Shown one piece after another: positions 23,018 to 33,927 of a stretch of DNA of 64,000 bases (the first letter of the stretch is position 1; each line of letters begins with the position of its first letter). The stretch is taken from NCBI GenBank assembly GCA_020740775.1, contig JAHEWK010000003.1, forward strand, positions 1,364,001 through 1,428,000, given 5' to 3'. The translations under genes were made by a program, and so were the position numbers. The stretch comes from Ilyonectria destructans. Lineage: Eukaryota; Ascomycota; Sordariomycetes; Hypocreales; Nectriaceae. The notes below the pieces were generated by a model. It did not search any database, was not told where the DNA came from, and saw nothing but the letters and a program-made list of their open reading frames with translations.

Positions 23018-24274
23018 ATTCGAATGAATTTTATGGCTAAAATCAAGAAGGAACGGTAAAGAGGCCTGGTGTTTCTGGAGCCACTGTCTGTCTGAACCAC
23101 ATGCCAGGAACATGGCCATGGGCATCAGTATTTATGTCTCATGGACTCTCTCTCCCATGAACTGCTGCCTCTTGGGCGAAGCGCTGAGCACTGTGGCATG
23201 GGCGCACATCTGCCTCACAGCGGTCCATCTCGACACAATCGGTTAGAGCGAGGAGCAGCGTGTGGACGCAGCGTACCAACAAGGTCCACCAGCATGCGGC
23301 GTACAGAATACGACAGGGGTCACAACTGCGCTGCCTCATCTCATGAGCGGCACATCTCGCCAAAAGAAGCTAGCGACCTAGGGCTGTGATTTAAACACCG
23401 CCACGCAGCCAACAACTCTGAGGCATCTTCAGTACCAATTAAGCAATATGATACAGTGTCAAATATCTCGCTCCCATTTGATATCTTTAGGGGCAATCTC
23501 ATTGCGAGCCCTGGTTTCTTAATAAGTCGTACGACAATACCGTAGCCCCTGACGTTTTGCATTTCTACTAGATCATGATGATTTTTAGAGAATGAAAGAG
23601 AAGATTCTGTGAACTTGTTTCCTCAACCTCCATCGTGTAAGACAGGCCAGGCAATTAAACAAAGCACTATTTAGCTTGGAGGAAATTTTGACCTGGTCTA
23701 GCACTCGCGAACAATCCCGAACGGTCAAAAGTGGTACGTTGAGTTGGTTATGTTTGCGCAAGTTTCCTAATCAGCCCATTTACCCTAGAGTTTTCCACTT
23801 CTGAGAAAACATCGTGGCGTTGAGATGCCTATAGCGCCACGCGCGAACCTAATACTTAACACGCCCAGAGCTGGTATGAATATAATTGATGCATTTTTAA
23901 GGTTACAAATGTGTATTACTCTAACCAACCACCTTCCCCTTTGTTGAGCCCAGCGGTTATATGCTTCCGCTGTCTGCCTTGGGCTGACTATCTCCGCTCC
24001 CTGCCTTACCACTGATTACTAGAGTTGTAAATATCGGTTCCATATTCGGATGGATGATGTGGTTGAGATTTATCTACGGCAAGAGGAAATCCGTTTGGGC
24101 GAGAGGGTTTCCCAATCGCGGTCCATGATGGAATGGTTAGTTGAGCATGATCCGTATGAACTAGCCCAGGAACGAACTTGAGCAGTGAGATAAGGTGAGA
24201 TAAAGTAGAGAAATATGAAGGACCTCTGTGTGCGCTTAGATAAAGGCACGGCGGCGAAATGATGGGCTCGATAA
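23018..24274. other. Gene-free stretch, 1.26 kb
   Basis: Upstream of the minus-strand RTA1-like gene and downstream of the minus-strand regulator. Short open frames at 23139-23389 overlap on both strands and look like chance. No repeat or mobile element was recognised. Confidence 0.5.
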
Positions 24275-25931
24275 CTAGACTATTTCATGTATATCTCCCT
24301 GTCGACTGATTAGAAACCGCTTAATCGCCGCCCCATATTCCCCTGTAAACACCCGTAGTAGCAGCCGTTGCTCTTCGGATACCTCCCTCGATCCCTCCAC
24401 TGTATGCAGGTATGCAAGCGCCATACCAATCGGGAAAGTCAACATATTAATCACGAAGCCGCCCGCATTGCGCACCAAAAAGTACGGAAGAAAACGCGCC
24501 ATCTTGCGACAGTATACGCGTGGATTCATTCGGCTAGGAATGATCGTCGTCTCCGTGGCCGCCGTGACTGAATGCAGAACAGGATACAAAAGTATGCAAG
24601 TTACCCAGTAGATGATACCAAGGTGGGCCATGGACAGCTCTTCGTTTGAAGGGGTTTGATTCTCCAAATTCCCTTCTGCCAGTTTCATGGCTATCAAGTC
24701 CATGATGGGGCGTCCTATACCTGATTCCCAAGCTTGTAGCTCCTTGTCGCATGCCCAACATCGAGATGATAGTTCAGCCCGTCGTTTTTCTCGTTCATTC
24801 GCATTAATGCACAGCTCCATATTGTCAAATTCGGCAAAGACTCCTGGAATGTCCACAAGAATATCCAGAAGGACATCCTTGGGATCCTTCGGTAACTCGA
24901 TCCATGGAATCTCCTTCCATGCTGGTTGGCTCAAGAACGATGGTCGACGAAGTAGAATATCATTAGTTATCTACTATTATCAGTATATCAAAGATTGGGA
25001 AGTCTTTTAATCCCTTACCTGGTGCAACCGGCCGTCCACAAAAACTCGATGGGAATTTCCTCTGACATAGGAGAGCGGTTCTCTCGACACCATAAGTGCC
25101 ATATCTCCTGAAATATGGGCACTCCATCTTTGAGATTGCGCTGAGTGATCAGCCTCATCAGCTCCAAAACATAGCTTTGGATTATCAGCAATCGTCCTCT
25201 TCTGGATCAAAGTCTCAACTCACCTCAAACTGGCTTAGCAACCTTGAAGCCACGAGCAACTCGTCACTCTTCATCTTGATGGGGTCTCTCAGCGTCCTAG
25301 CTACCTCCCCTAAAGCCAGCCCATATATTCGCAGACTTTCCTCCAGCATCCACTTTTGTCCATCTCTCAGACCAACAAGCGCCATACAATTGGCCATCAA
25401 TGCCATATGAAGCGATTTGTCTTGCTGGTGGAGGCCCTGCACTACATTCGTCCAGCCCGCCGTCGAGTATCTGGCTGCCTCCGCAGAGAAAGACCGCCCA
25501 TTCGGGAGATATGTGTCCCAATAAAACCCCAGGAATTTATCTGCATAGGCCGATCGTGTAAGCGACTCCGGTAATATGGTAATTGTTGGTCGGTCGCCAA
25601 CTCCAACGCAGATCCAGGATGGTTGGAACAATGCCTCAGTGTCCCACTGGAGGAGCTTTCGTTGAGCCACAGCGGGCGTGCTATCGATAAAAACACGCTG
25701 CCTTTCATAGCCACCACATTCAATAACTGCTCGCCGACATTGGCCACATGCTGGCCGCTGAAGATCGCACTACCTTCCGTTAGTCAAGCCGCATCAATCT
25801 TGGGTATGGGGATTGGCCAGGGCTGAACACAGTTGTGGTTGCCCTAGATGAACAACTAACTTATTGCTTACCCCTTTCTTCCGTCTACGGCAAGTGAGAC
25901 AACCTTTTGACCGTCCTGGAACTCCAACCAT
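24275..25931 (-). CDS. Zn(II)2Cys6 transcription factor
   Basis: Four exons, 25931-25872, 25769-25224, 25174-25019 and 24970-24275, give 485 aa. The zinc cluster begins almost at the N-terminus and is split by intron 1 between KKG and CDLQ; joined, it reads C11-x2-C14-x6-C21-x6-C28-x2-C31-x6-C38. Residues after it (fungal-specific transcription factor DUF3468-type region) show SQFELCFGADEADH, ITNDILLRRPSFL and WKEIPW, as in related regulators. The ATG at 25931 gives a 10-residue leader before the first Cys, a usual arrangement. It is divergent from the Ayg1-like hydrolase at 26774 across 842 bp and may regulate it. Confidence in gene structure is high because each junction restores a family-typical segment. 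Confidence 0.9.
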
Positions 25932-26773
25932 TTCGAGCACTCCGCAATCCCATAGACGCCGACGCTCTTGTGGTGCGTGAATATTTTTATTATATTCCTT
26001 CCCCGCCCGCAACAGAAATGGGAAGGCACTACGGAAGAATGTCGGGCCCAAAACATGCTGGGATTGTGGCGAGGGACGGACGTGATCATAGACTCAGACT
26101 AAATTAGACCTTACCTTCCTTGGCGAGCCGTTGCCAATTTAAAATGAGACACTCACTTCCGCGCTTGATGCTGCTGTGAACTAGGACGTAATGCCAGCTC
26201 AAGACAGCAATAAAATATTTATATAGGCCTATAGGCAGTAGATCATTGGCAGCGATCATATCCTCTGTACTACTCAGGCTCCAATCCGGTTGAACATCGG
26301 AATCGGGAAGCACGGCATGGCATATTTACATGTGGTTCGCATGGAATCGCTGCAGGTCGCGCGCAATGCTTCCAAGATAAGCTTAGTTCTTGTCAGATGT
26401 TAGCGCATCCTTCCATCGCCCAACTCGATTATGAAACGAAAACCCACTCAACCAATGAGGGATGATCAAAGAGTGAATAGGACGCGTCAGAATGGCATCT
26501 CGCGGATTCAGTCATGCCGAGCGTATGCAGCCGGCGCACATTGCTTCCCAGTTAGGCTGCTGGATGACTGTGGATAGTGACAATGCGAAGATGTCGAAAG
26601 GTATAAGTATGTCCTCTCTGGAACGGTTTGATCAATCTGGACAAATCGCCTTACCTTCCTACTAAGCTCTCTTTCCTCAGCACTTCATACCTGCCCTATT
26701 CATTTCTATCTACATTAACCCAAATCAAGCCCATATCAAGTCTGTCCCAGACGCACAGTCACATATTCCCAAT
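25932..26773. promoter_or_regulatory. Bidirectional promoter, Zn2Cys6 factor / hydrolase
   Basis: An 842-bp divergent interval. CGG triplets occur (for example around 26286-26305) but I found no duplicated long motif. A CT-rich tract and an ATG with a short leader lie near 26680-26774. Confidence 0.5.
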
Positions 26774-27979
26774 ATGATCCCCCTCAGTCCTGACCACTCC
26801 ATCCACTACGAAATTCTTCGCAACATCGCCGCAGCCCGGTACCACGGCGCCGACATTGCTGAAGTCCTAGAAGCCGCCAGCCAAGTCGACCATACCAACC
26901 TAGAAACCTTCCATGATGCCTTCGCTGCCCTGGCCCGGCGCGTCGACACCCAAGCCCAAGCCATCGACTCTGTCCGGCACCCCGTCTCTGCCCGGGATGC
27001 CTTCTTTCGAGCGGCGACGTACTATCGTACTGCTGACTTTTACTTGCACGGAAATCCTTCAGACCCGAGGATTAATGAGCTGTGGGAGCTGCAGCAGGTT
27101 GCGTTTGACAAGGCGCTTGCGTTGATGGATATCCCCGGCAAGCGAACCACGCTGCAAGGCGACGGCTTTGACATCCCGGCCATTTTCTACGCAGCTGACA
27201 AGTCTTCAACTCCCAAACCAACTATCGTCGTTTGTAGCGGCTACGATGGAAGCCAAGAGGAGCTCCTTCATAATTTTGGCTTCGCGGCCTTGGAGCGCGG
27301 TTACAACGTCATCACCTACGAAGGCCCAGGCCAGCCACTTGTCCGCCGAAAGCAGAACCTTGGGTTCATCACGGAGTGGGAAAAGGTTGTGACCCCGGTG
27401 GTCGACTACCTCATCACGAGGCCGGATGTCGATGCATCCAAGATCGGCGCGATAGGAGCCAGCATGGGTGGATGGCTCGTGGCTCGAGCCGCAGCATTTG
27501 AGCACCGCATCGCAGCCGCGATAGCCGTCGATGGCGTGTACGACGTGCACGAAGCCTACAGCAAAGCCATGTCTCCACCTATGCTCGCAGCCTTGGAAGC
27601 AGCTGATGGCGATCAGGTAGACAAGATGGTCAGGGAGCAACTAGCAGGCGATGGGGTTCCCGTGAGTGTCCGCTGGGGCATCGAGCAGGGCCTGTGGAGC
27701 TTCAACGTCAACTCGGCGACGGAGTGGATGAACTTGGTAAAGCCAATGACGCTGAAGGGCATCGAGGATCAGATCCAGTGTCCGGTCTGGGTCGGGGAGG
27801 CGCAGAATGACCAGTTCTTTTTGGGACAGCCAGAGAAAGTGCGAGATGCATTGGGTGACAAGGCCACGTACGTGACCCTCACATCGGCAGACGCTGCTGG
27901 AAATCATTGCCATGTTGGTGCCCAGGTGTTGTTGAACCAGCTTGTGTTTGATTGGTTTGAGGATATCGTATCCAAGTAG
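26774..27979 (+). CDS. Alpha/beta hydrolase of the Ayg1-like / FrsA-like family
   Basis: Intron-less, 401 aa. The helical N-terminal cap (about 1-125) followed by an alpha/beta hydrolase core matches the family that includes fungal Ayg1 (polyketide chain-shortening in DHN melanin) and bacterial 2,6-dihydroxypseudooxynicotine hydrolase. Catalytic residues seen: nucleophile Ser230 in GASMGG, probable acid Asp346 in AQNDQFF, and probable base His380 (or His378) in NHCHVGA. The oxyanion region CSGYDGS is also typical. No signal peptide, so cytosolic. Family membership suggests retro-Claisen or C-C/ester hydrolysis of a dicarbonyl-like substrate. It is divergent from a Zn2Cys6 regulator; no PKS lies beside it, so a melanin role is not supported. 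Confidence 0.9.
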   Translation: MIPLSPDHSIHYEILRNIAAARYHGADIAEVLEAASQVDHTNLETFHDAFAALARRVDTQAQAIDSVRHPVSARDAFFRAATYYRTADFYLHGNPSDPRINELWELQQVAFDKALALMDIPGKRTTLQGDGFDIPAIFYAADKSSTPKPTIVVCSGYDGSQEELLHNFGFAALERGYNVITYEGPGQPLVRRKQNLGFITEWEKVVTPVVDYLITRPDVDASKIGAIGASMGGWLVARAAAFEHRIAAAIAVDGVYDVHEAYSKAMSPPMLAALEAADGDQVDKMVREQLAGDGVPVSVRWGIEQGLWSFNVNSATEWMNLVKPMTLKGIEDQIQCPVWVGEAQNDQFFLGQPEKVRDALGDKATYVTLTSADAAGNHCHVGAQVLLNQLVFDWFEDIVSK

Positions 27980-28472
27980 GCGATGGCTGTATATTTCAAA
28001 AGGAAAATAGGATGAAAGTACATATATGGTTAGATACAGACACCTGTAGAATCCAGTCGAACGCGCACGCTTTGTTGTTGGTGCATTAAAGTGCATCAAA
28101 GTGCATATAAGGCGACCAACCAGAACAAGGTGGCTAACATGATAGGCAGCAAGCAACCAAAGAATGAGGCTGCAGGGCTAGAAAGTGCACATTAAAAAGC
28201 AATAAGGCTGCGGGGAGGGGTAGCATTGGACTTGAACTATTTAAATAACGCATGGTTCCTTGCTATTGAACAAATTGTCACGTCTTTCACAACCTCCATA
28301 CCTAGCAAGAGCAGATTCTGGACAATAGGATAAACAAAGAAGCCAAGTCTCCACGCCTACAGCAGTCCAGTCTTTGACATCATTCTACCGGCTCTCTCTC
28401 GCTTCTGCATCTTAATTTGAGTTGGTGCTCGATAAATGCCGAATTCCTCATACTGCGACCCAAGAACCAAAT
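27980..28472. other. Intergenic spacer with a short AAGTGCAT repeat
   Basis: Near 28080-28112 the octamer-like unit (A)AAGTGCAT occurs three times at about 11-bp steps, and a related copy follows near 28181. No gene was seen. Function unknown. Confidence 0.5.
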
Positions 28473-29828
28473 ATGCGTAGCACTTCAACTGCCATTCGCC
28501 CCGCTTCTGGGGACCGGATTCAAGTCCACATTTTCATCGACAATTCTAACCTGTGGCTCCAAGGACAGAAAACATACGCGGCAAGAAGAAACTTGAGGGT
28601 TGATTCGGACCCGACGTGGCGATGCAACATTCTTGGTCTGAAAGACGTCCTCATGCAACAGTCTAGACTGCAAGTTGACGAGGACACCGAAGGAATCGAC
28701 GTCAAAATCAACCTGTATGGATCCACGCCTCACCCTGTTGAGACAGTTTTGAGCGGGATGGAATCAGATGAAATCAATGTGATTACCTCTCGACGAAGCT
28801 CATGGACTGGGCGCGAGAAAGAAGTAGACGCCAAAATCATCACCGACATTGTGGACCAAGCAGCGGAAGCCTATTATAAAAATATTCGAAGCGAGTTCAT
28901 CCTGGTGTCAGGCGACAGAGACATGCATTTTCCGGTGGAGAAGGTTGCCACAAAGTACGGGCTTCCGGTGCATGTGTGGTCGTGGATGAACGGTCTCTCT
29001 GGGGCGTATTTGCAAGAGACCGATTCCCTTATTCAGGTGTATACCCTTGACCACTACCTCGAGGAAATCGGCTACTGCGAGTCCAATTTCCACGTCGACC
29101 GGAACGTGATCAACCCCCGCAGCATTGTCGTCCTCGATCCGTTGCCAAAGGCCAACGATATCGAAAAGTTTCTTGCTGGTTGGGGGGTTCCTACCCTTCG
29201 CTATGAATTCGCAGACTTGCGAGCCGATGCGTCCAGCGGAGACCTCGCCATTATACCCGCTTTGGCCTGGAGGATGACAGATGACGACCTGGATTACCTC
29301 TTCCAGGCGGCCAAGACGCGTCTTGAGACTCATGGACTCCGTGTTATCGCTTATGCCGAGTATTTTCAACATTATATCAAGGGTTCTAACGCTGAACTCG
29401 TGATCTCAAACCGATTCCATGAGTTGCCCCAAGAACACTGCAAGGGAGGGGAAAGCAGCGGAGAGAACGAGAAAGATGATAGCGAAGACAGCTTCACTAC
29501 CGTGGATCGCTATTCTCGACAAAAGAAAAGACGTATACGAAATGATGAGCGAAAGTCGCGTAACCCATGCATTTGGGGGAAGTATTGCAAGAAAGGTCGA
29601 GACTGCAAGTATGGCCACACCAAAGTTGAAGAGGACATGTTCAAGGTCTACGGTCCGTTGCAAGTGAGGAAATTCAAGTTCTGTCAGAGGGATGACTGCA
29701 TTCGAGGGGCTGCATGCACCTTTGCGCACGACGAGGCAGAATTACTGTGTCCCACTTGTGGCGAGACAGGGGTCGGACATGAAATGGACAACTGCCCCAG
29801 GAGTCCCCGCAACAAATATCGTAGGTAA
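28473..29828 (+). CDS. NYN-domain putative ribonuclease with CCCH zinc fingers and a C-terminal zinc knuckle-like motif
   Basis: Single exon, 451 aa from the ATG at 28473. Residues about 15-170 look like a NYN (PIN-fold) domain: VHIFIDNSNLW carries the first acidic site (Asp23), VDAKIITDIVD the middle site, and SGDRDMHFP the third, all expected for a Mg2+-dependent nuclease. A central uncharacterised region follows, then an acidic linker and a basic NLS-like QKKRRIRNDERK. The C-terminus has CCCH finger 1 (C-x5-C-x5-C-x3-H, in CIWGKYCKKGRDCKYGH), finger 2 (C-x4-C-x5-C-x3-H, in CQRDDCIRGAACTFAH), and a CPTC...H...C zinc-knuckle-like end. The architecture suggests RNA recognition coupled to cleavage, in general terms like Regnase-type proteins but with reversed domain order. 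Targets unknown. Confidence 0.85.
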   Translation: MRSTSTAIRPASGDRIQVHIFIDNSNLWLQGQKTYAARRNLRVDSDPTWRCNILGLKDVLMQQSRLQVDEDTEGIDVKINLYGSTPHPVETVLSGMESDEINVITSRRSSWTGREKEVDAKIITDIVDQAAEAYYKNIRSEFILVSGDRDMHFPVEKVATKYGLPVHVWSWMNGLSGAYLQETDSLIQVYTLDHYLEEIGYCESNFHVDRNVINPRSIVVLDPLPKANDIEKFLAGWGVPTLRYEFADLRADASSGDLAIIPALAWRMTDDDLDYLFQAAKTRLETHGLRVIAYAEYFQHYIKGSNAELVISNRFHELPQEHCKGGESSGENEKDDSEDSFTTVDRYSRQKKRRIRNDERKSRNPCIWGKYCKKGRDCKYGHTKVEEDMFKVYGPLQVRKFKFCQRDDCIRGAACTFAHDEAELLCPTCGETGVGHEMDNCPRSPRNKYRR

Positions 29829-31004
29829 TTCCATAAGCAAACTCAAGGCATTGAGTGGAATACAATGATGAAGTGGGATTCCTTAACTAAATCTCAATTG
29901 TGTCGTGAGGGCTGGACTGGAATCAAGGCAGGGTTAATAGACCAAGGGCACTCGTGTCTGGATATGATGCCTTTTCCTACCTGCAATCGATCAAATGATC
30001 CCGCCCTCGTATTTGTGAAACATAGACGTCAACTCGTCCAGCCACTTTCTGACAGACCGATAGCCATGCTGATCATGAGGGATTTTACAGCAGTTCGATG
30101 CTGGTCTTGACCGCCAACAACACCAGGCTGGTGAGACAGGTCTAGATGTGCTCCAATGACAGTGTGTGGCACTCGAACTAGACCCAGACTCAGGACAGTA
30201 AGCGGGTTGTTGAAAAGCGCCACAGAGGCTTGCTATTTTACGGTGAATGTCGGCTGCCAATGGGGTTATTGTCTCACCTGCTGTGACACTGACTGCTTAC
30301 CAGGCTATGTACAGCGCAGCCCATCTAGTCCGAGGATACCTACATATTCATTCGACGAAGTGCAAGCCGCCGCCAGCTGAGAGAAAATGTCTTGTCCAGA
30401 AGATCTCGTGACGTCTGCAGTGGCAGTGTCCAGACGCCACCAAGCCCGATTTCGGTCGAGTTCTGTCTCCCGCATTCAGCTGAGCTCAAGCTAGGAACCT
30501 TATGGGTAAGCTTAGAATGCTCATTGGACATGCTTGACAGCTCAAGCCCACGAACATGCAACGGCGTGACATAACCAGCTCATGATTGGTCGCCTTATTA
30601 CGTCCTGCTCTTCCCCGCAACCCGAAATCCGAAAAGGCTTGAGGCCCTGCTGTGGCAGTTCGGGCGAAGCAGACTTGTGGGCTGTGTCAATGGGTTTTTT
30701 TCTGATTGCTCCGTTTGGAGAGTAGTTGCGGCTATTTTTACAGTCTCTTGATTTCTTAGCTTCAACATGGCCGAAAAACGCCTTGGACCAGACGCCATTT
30801 CGCGGGCTGAGCATTGCCCTGCCTGTCGTGATGTGCAATTTGGCTTGGGCTTCGAATACATAAAGAGGCTCGAGTCTGATAGAATTAGACTTTTTTCTCA
30901 TCACAACTCACTCACAGCCATCTGAGCTCAATTCGAGATCTACAACACTCAATCGCCTCTCACCTCAGCTGCAGCTTCTCGTTCATTCACTCTCCCACTT
31001 CAAA
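29829..31004. other. Gene-free stretch, 1.18 kb
   Basis: Precedes the small secreted protein gene. A 120-codon minus-strand open frame at 30542-30904 has no recognisable domain or start context. A CT-rich leader with a TCACA run lies at about 30900-31004 before the ATG. Confidence 0.5.
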
Positions 31005-31565
31005 ATGCTCTTCCACGCCCTCATCGCGACGGCCTTTGCCTCCGCTTCTGTTCTCGCAGCCCCGCTTGAGGCTCGGGATGACCCTTCCTTTGGCCCTTCT
31101 GCCATCTGGAAGTACTCTGTTCGCAATGGCGCCATCTCCACGACCACCTTTGGCGAGGTGTCCAAGGACACCAGCAATGGCGGAAACGACATCACCACCC
31201 TCGTGACATTCACCTATCCCAAAGAAGCCGAGGGTATGCAATGCCAATTCGCCTTCTCCCTCGACAGCTCAGCCGTGGTTTCTGGTAGCCAGAAGCTCGA
31301 CGTCTTTACCAGCAACAGTCCGGCTCCGGGAGCCACCACCGGCTGGGGCCCCGGAAACCAGCGCAACATCCATCTGGGTCGCCTCTCAGTTTCTGCCCCA
31401 GGCGATGCCACTTGGGATGCTACCTACAACACATACCTGACCGCCAAGACGCCCTGCAAGGCCGAGGCCACCGTTGAGGGCTTTGAGCTGGTTGGAGTCT
31501 ACGACAACGACTATGTCTCCTGGGACCCCGATTTCGCCGGCCCCCGCATCATCTACACTTCTTGA
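31005..31565 (+). CDS. Small secreted protein, possibly But2-like domain
   Basis: Single exon, 186 aa. A clear signal peptide (MLFHALIATAFASASVLA, cleavage near residue 18-20 at AAP) predicts secretion or cell-wall location. The mature part is beta-rich, with two cysteines (in GMQCQF and TPCKAE) that could pair. The segment VTFTYPKEAEGMQCQFAFSL followed by SGSQKLDVFTS resembles the Ubiquitin-3-binding-protein But2 C-terminal family common in secreted fungal proteins; I hold that only as probable. There is no GPI signal and no transmembrane segment after the signal peptide. It stands alone between gene-poor stretches. An effector or wall-protein role would be speculation. Confidence 0.85.
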   Translation: MLFHALIATAFASASVLAAPLEARDDPSFGPSAIWKYSVRNGAISTTTFGEVSKDTSNGGNDITTLVTFTYPKEAEGMQCQFAFSLDSSAVVSGSQKLDVFTSNSPAPGATTGWGPGNQRNIHLGRLSVSAPGDATWDATYNTYLTAKTPCKAEATVEGFELVGVYDNDYVSWDPDFAGPRIIYTS

Positions 31566-32022
31566 TTTTTTTGGAGATAGATTTGAGGGGTTCTGTTTCA
31601 TTTCGTTTCACTCTTTAGCCTATTTGGGATCACTTTTGCTCTACCAGGAGAAATAAGTCGGACGGGGCGTTGGATTATTTGAGGTATTCACTACTACGGT
31701 CCTTTTAATACGCAGTTCATTTCATGTCCAGTCCTTGCATCCTACGAGGAACTTTAGACGTAAACAAAAGATTTTGGTATTACCATAACAACTCGTCCTA
31801 GGATTGTGTGCCACTGGCAGCTTCTAGAGTGTAGCTCCCTGGTTGATTGTAGGATCACAACCGTATTTGATTGCTTCTTCTGCCGGGACCTGACTCAGCT
31901 ATTCCAGTCTCCAAGACATTACCAAACACGCACTGCAGAATGACTACAGCGGGTGTAAACTCGTCTTCTCCAAGCATCAAAACCACCAACACAGCCCTTG
32001 TACTCAAAGCCAAGCCCACACC
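31566..32022. other. Intergenic spacer
   Basis: 3' flank of the secreted protein gene and upstream flank of the F-box relict. Nothing recognised. Confidence 0.5.
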
Positions 32023-32339
32023 ATGGACCACAATCAGGGCCAACATGCAAGCAACTCGCCATCATCATTGCCATCATCAGCGCTGAAACTCTGTTCATCC
32101 TTCCTCGGTGCTACATTCAAGGCCTTTTTCCACCTCCCCGCCGAGATTATGACCATGATATTTCATACTTAACCAGCCGCGAGATCAAGAGTTTACGATC
32201 GACATGTCGAGTATTCTACGGCCATGCACGGCCTGAACAGCGGAGGTATAAGAGCTTCAATCCAAATCGAGCCGGCCATGCTGTTCTGAACCAATATCTA
32301 GCCTCGGGGCTACCAAATGGGGAGACATGGAAGTACTAA
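32023..32339 (+). pseudogene. F-box protein fragment broken by a frameshift
   Basis: From an ATG at 32023 one frame reads through a Ser-rich leader into FFHLPAEIMTMIFHT and stops at 32170-32172. One register over, the sequence continues as YLTSREIKSLRSTCRVFYGHA. Joined conceptually these form a typical fungal F-box (LPxEI...L..RDIxxLRxTCR). No splice sites bridge the two frames at that point, so a small indel is the likely cause. The second frame ends at 32339 after about 50 more residues; full-length F-box proteins are much longer, so the 3' part is also missing. Either a decayed gene or a sequencing error. Confidence 0.6.
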
Positions 32340-33927
32340 CAAGCGGCTGTACGGCAACAGAATGAAGCATTGGTGCCTCATGCATATCTTAAACTTCTAC
32401 GGGATGGATGGAGAGGTTCTCGTCACTCTTGAAGACTATCGCGCCACCCTTGCTCGAGGGATCCCTCTTGAATCTGTAATATAATGAACGTTTAATCCAA
32501 AAACCTGAAGGACCCAACCATCCAGTTCTATGCGCCTGGTTGATCCTAGATTCCTGTATTATGACTGCCTTAATCCGTTTAAGTATGACCATACAGGTCA
32601 AAGTCGTGGGGACACCGTAATTTTACACAAATCGATTGAGATACACTCAACCCACCTCGGTGTGAGATGGATTTAATAATAATGGGGTCGATGCGGCCAG
32701 TACATTTGCGATAAATGCAGCTCAAGTGGGCAAAAAGAGCCAAGATTTTGACGGTGATCAATTGCCGATCGTGCCCCGCGGGGTTGGCGAGTAGGCCGCC
32801 TGTAGCACGCTAAGATTTCAGCGACGTGCCAAGTTTAGAAACTTCCGAGACACGACAGGGGGACGGATTTAGTGGGGAATAGGAGAAAATAGGGGTCTAG
32901 AGAAAAGCAATGATGCGTCCAGAGAAAATCTACCCCGTGAACCATCTCTTATTTTCACTCGATAGTCTTCAACTTAGCTTCGCAATAGGCCTACAGGATC
33001 GGTGGATTAGGGGGCCACTGTTTTCCCCAGTTGAAGACAGGCTGTTGTACGGAGTACCTGGTCCAAGAATCCCTGGATCCAGAGGCTGCTTGTCGCTCAC
33101 GGACCATGACCCAGTTTGACCAAGTATTTCCACCACCTAAATAGGTTACTTATCTCGGAGCTTTCGTCACCTCATTTTCCGGGCCTGGGATTCTCTGGAG
33201 GCTGGCAGTGAACCTCCCGAACTTCTCCGTTGACTGTTCTTCGCATCCCTTTCATCCGGTGCATCTACGCCTTCCCTGCCAAGGCCCAAGCTCCCTGCGA
33301 CCTCGTGCGCTCCTTCCCAATCATGCCACTGCCACCCGCTCTTGCCGCTCTCCTTTTTGGCTCGTTTGCTCCAGTATTTTCTTGGCCCCGTTTCCTTGAT
33401 TTTTGTCCCCTGAAACCGGACTTGGTACAACCCCCGTGCTAGGCCCCCACAGCGTCCATCCCGCCCGGATCCATCGCCGCTCCCCCAATTGTGTGCACCG
33501 TTTTGGCAGGTCCAGGCGTCTCCATTCCGCGTATCCCGAACCCTTGGGCCACTTTCTTTTCCCTCACCTCACTTCCACTTCGCCTCAGCGTCAGTTCTCC
33601 CTCACCATTGTACATCTACCCACGGAGAAGGCCAATATCTTTATCACCTGCCTGTGCACGACATTGCAACGACCCATCGATGGCTCGACGGCACACACCT
33701 TGACCTGGTTCACCTCGCTTCATCTCGCGCGCTCGCTTTACGTTAAACCGAACCGACTCGACCGACCCCGATCGCGACACCTCTTGTTTATTACCGACCT
33801 CGAACTCTACCGCCCCGCTATGCGACAGCAACAGTCCCACTTCCATCGATAATATTGAAACCTTCCGCGACGACGGCCGCCAATTACGAGACCAATACAA
33901 AGCCGCATTTGTCGGCTCGCGTGCATC
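32340..33927. other. Gene-free stretch with pyrimidine-rich leader
   Basis: About 1.6 kb. The part from about 33200 to 33900 is rich in C and T on the plus strand and keeps several frames open by composition (for example 33403-33852 and its antisense). I read it as a long 5' UTR/promoter of the glycosyltransferase. Confidence 0.5.

Noticed and set aside
28080..28190. AAGTGCAT repeats as a CRISPR-like or regulatory array
   Set aside because: Only three to four imperfect short copies in a 3' flank of a eukaryotic gene; too little structure for a functional claim.
30542..30904. 120-codon minus-strand frame
   Set aside because: No family resemblance and it overlaps another frame of similar length; likely chance.
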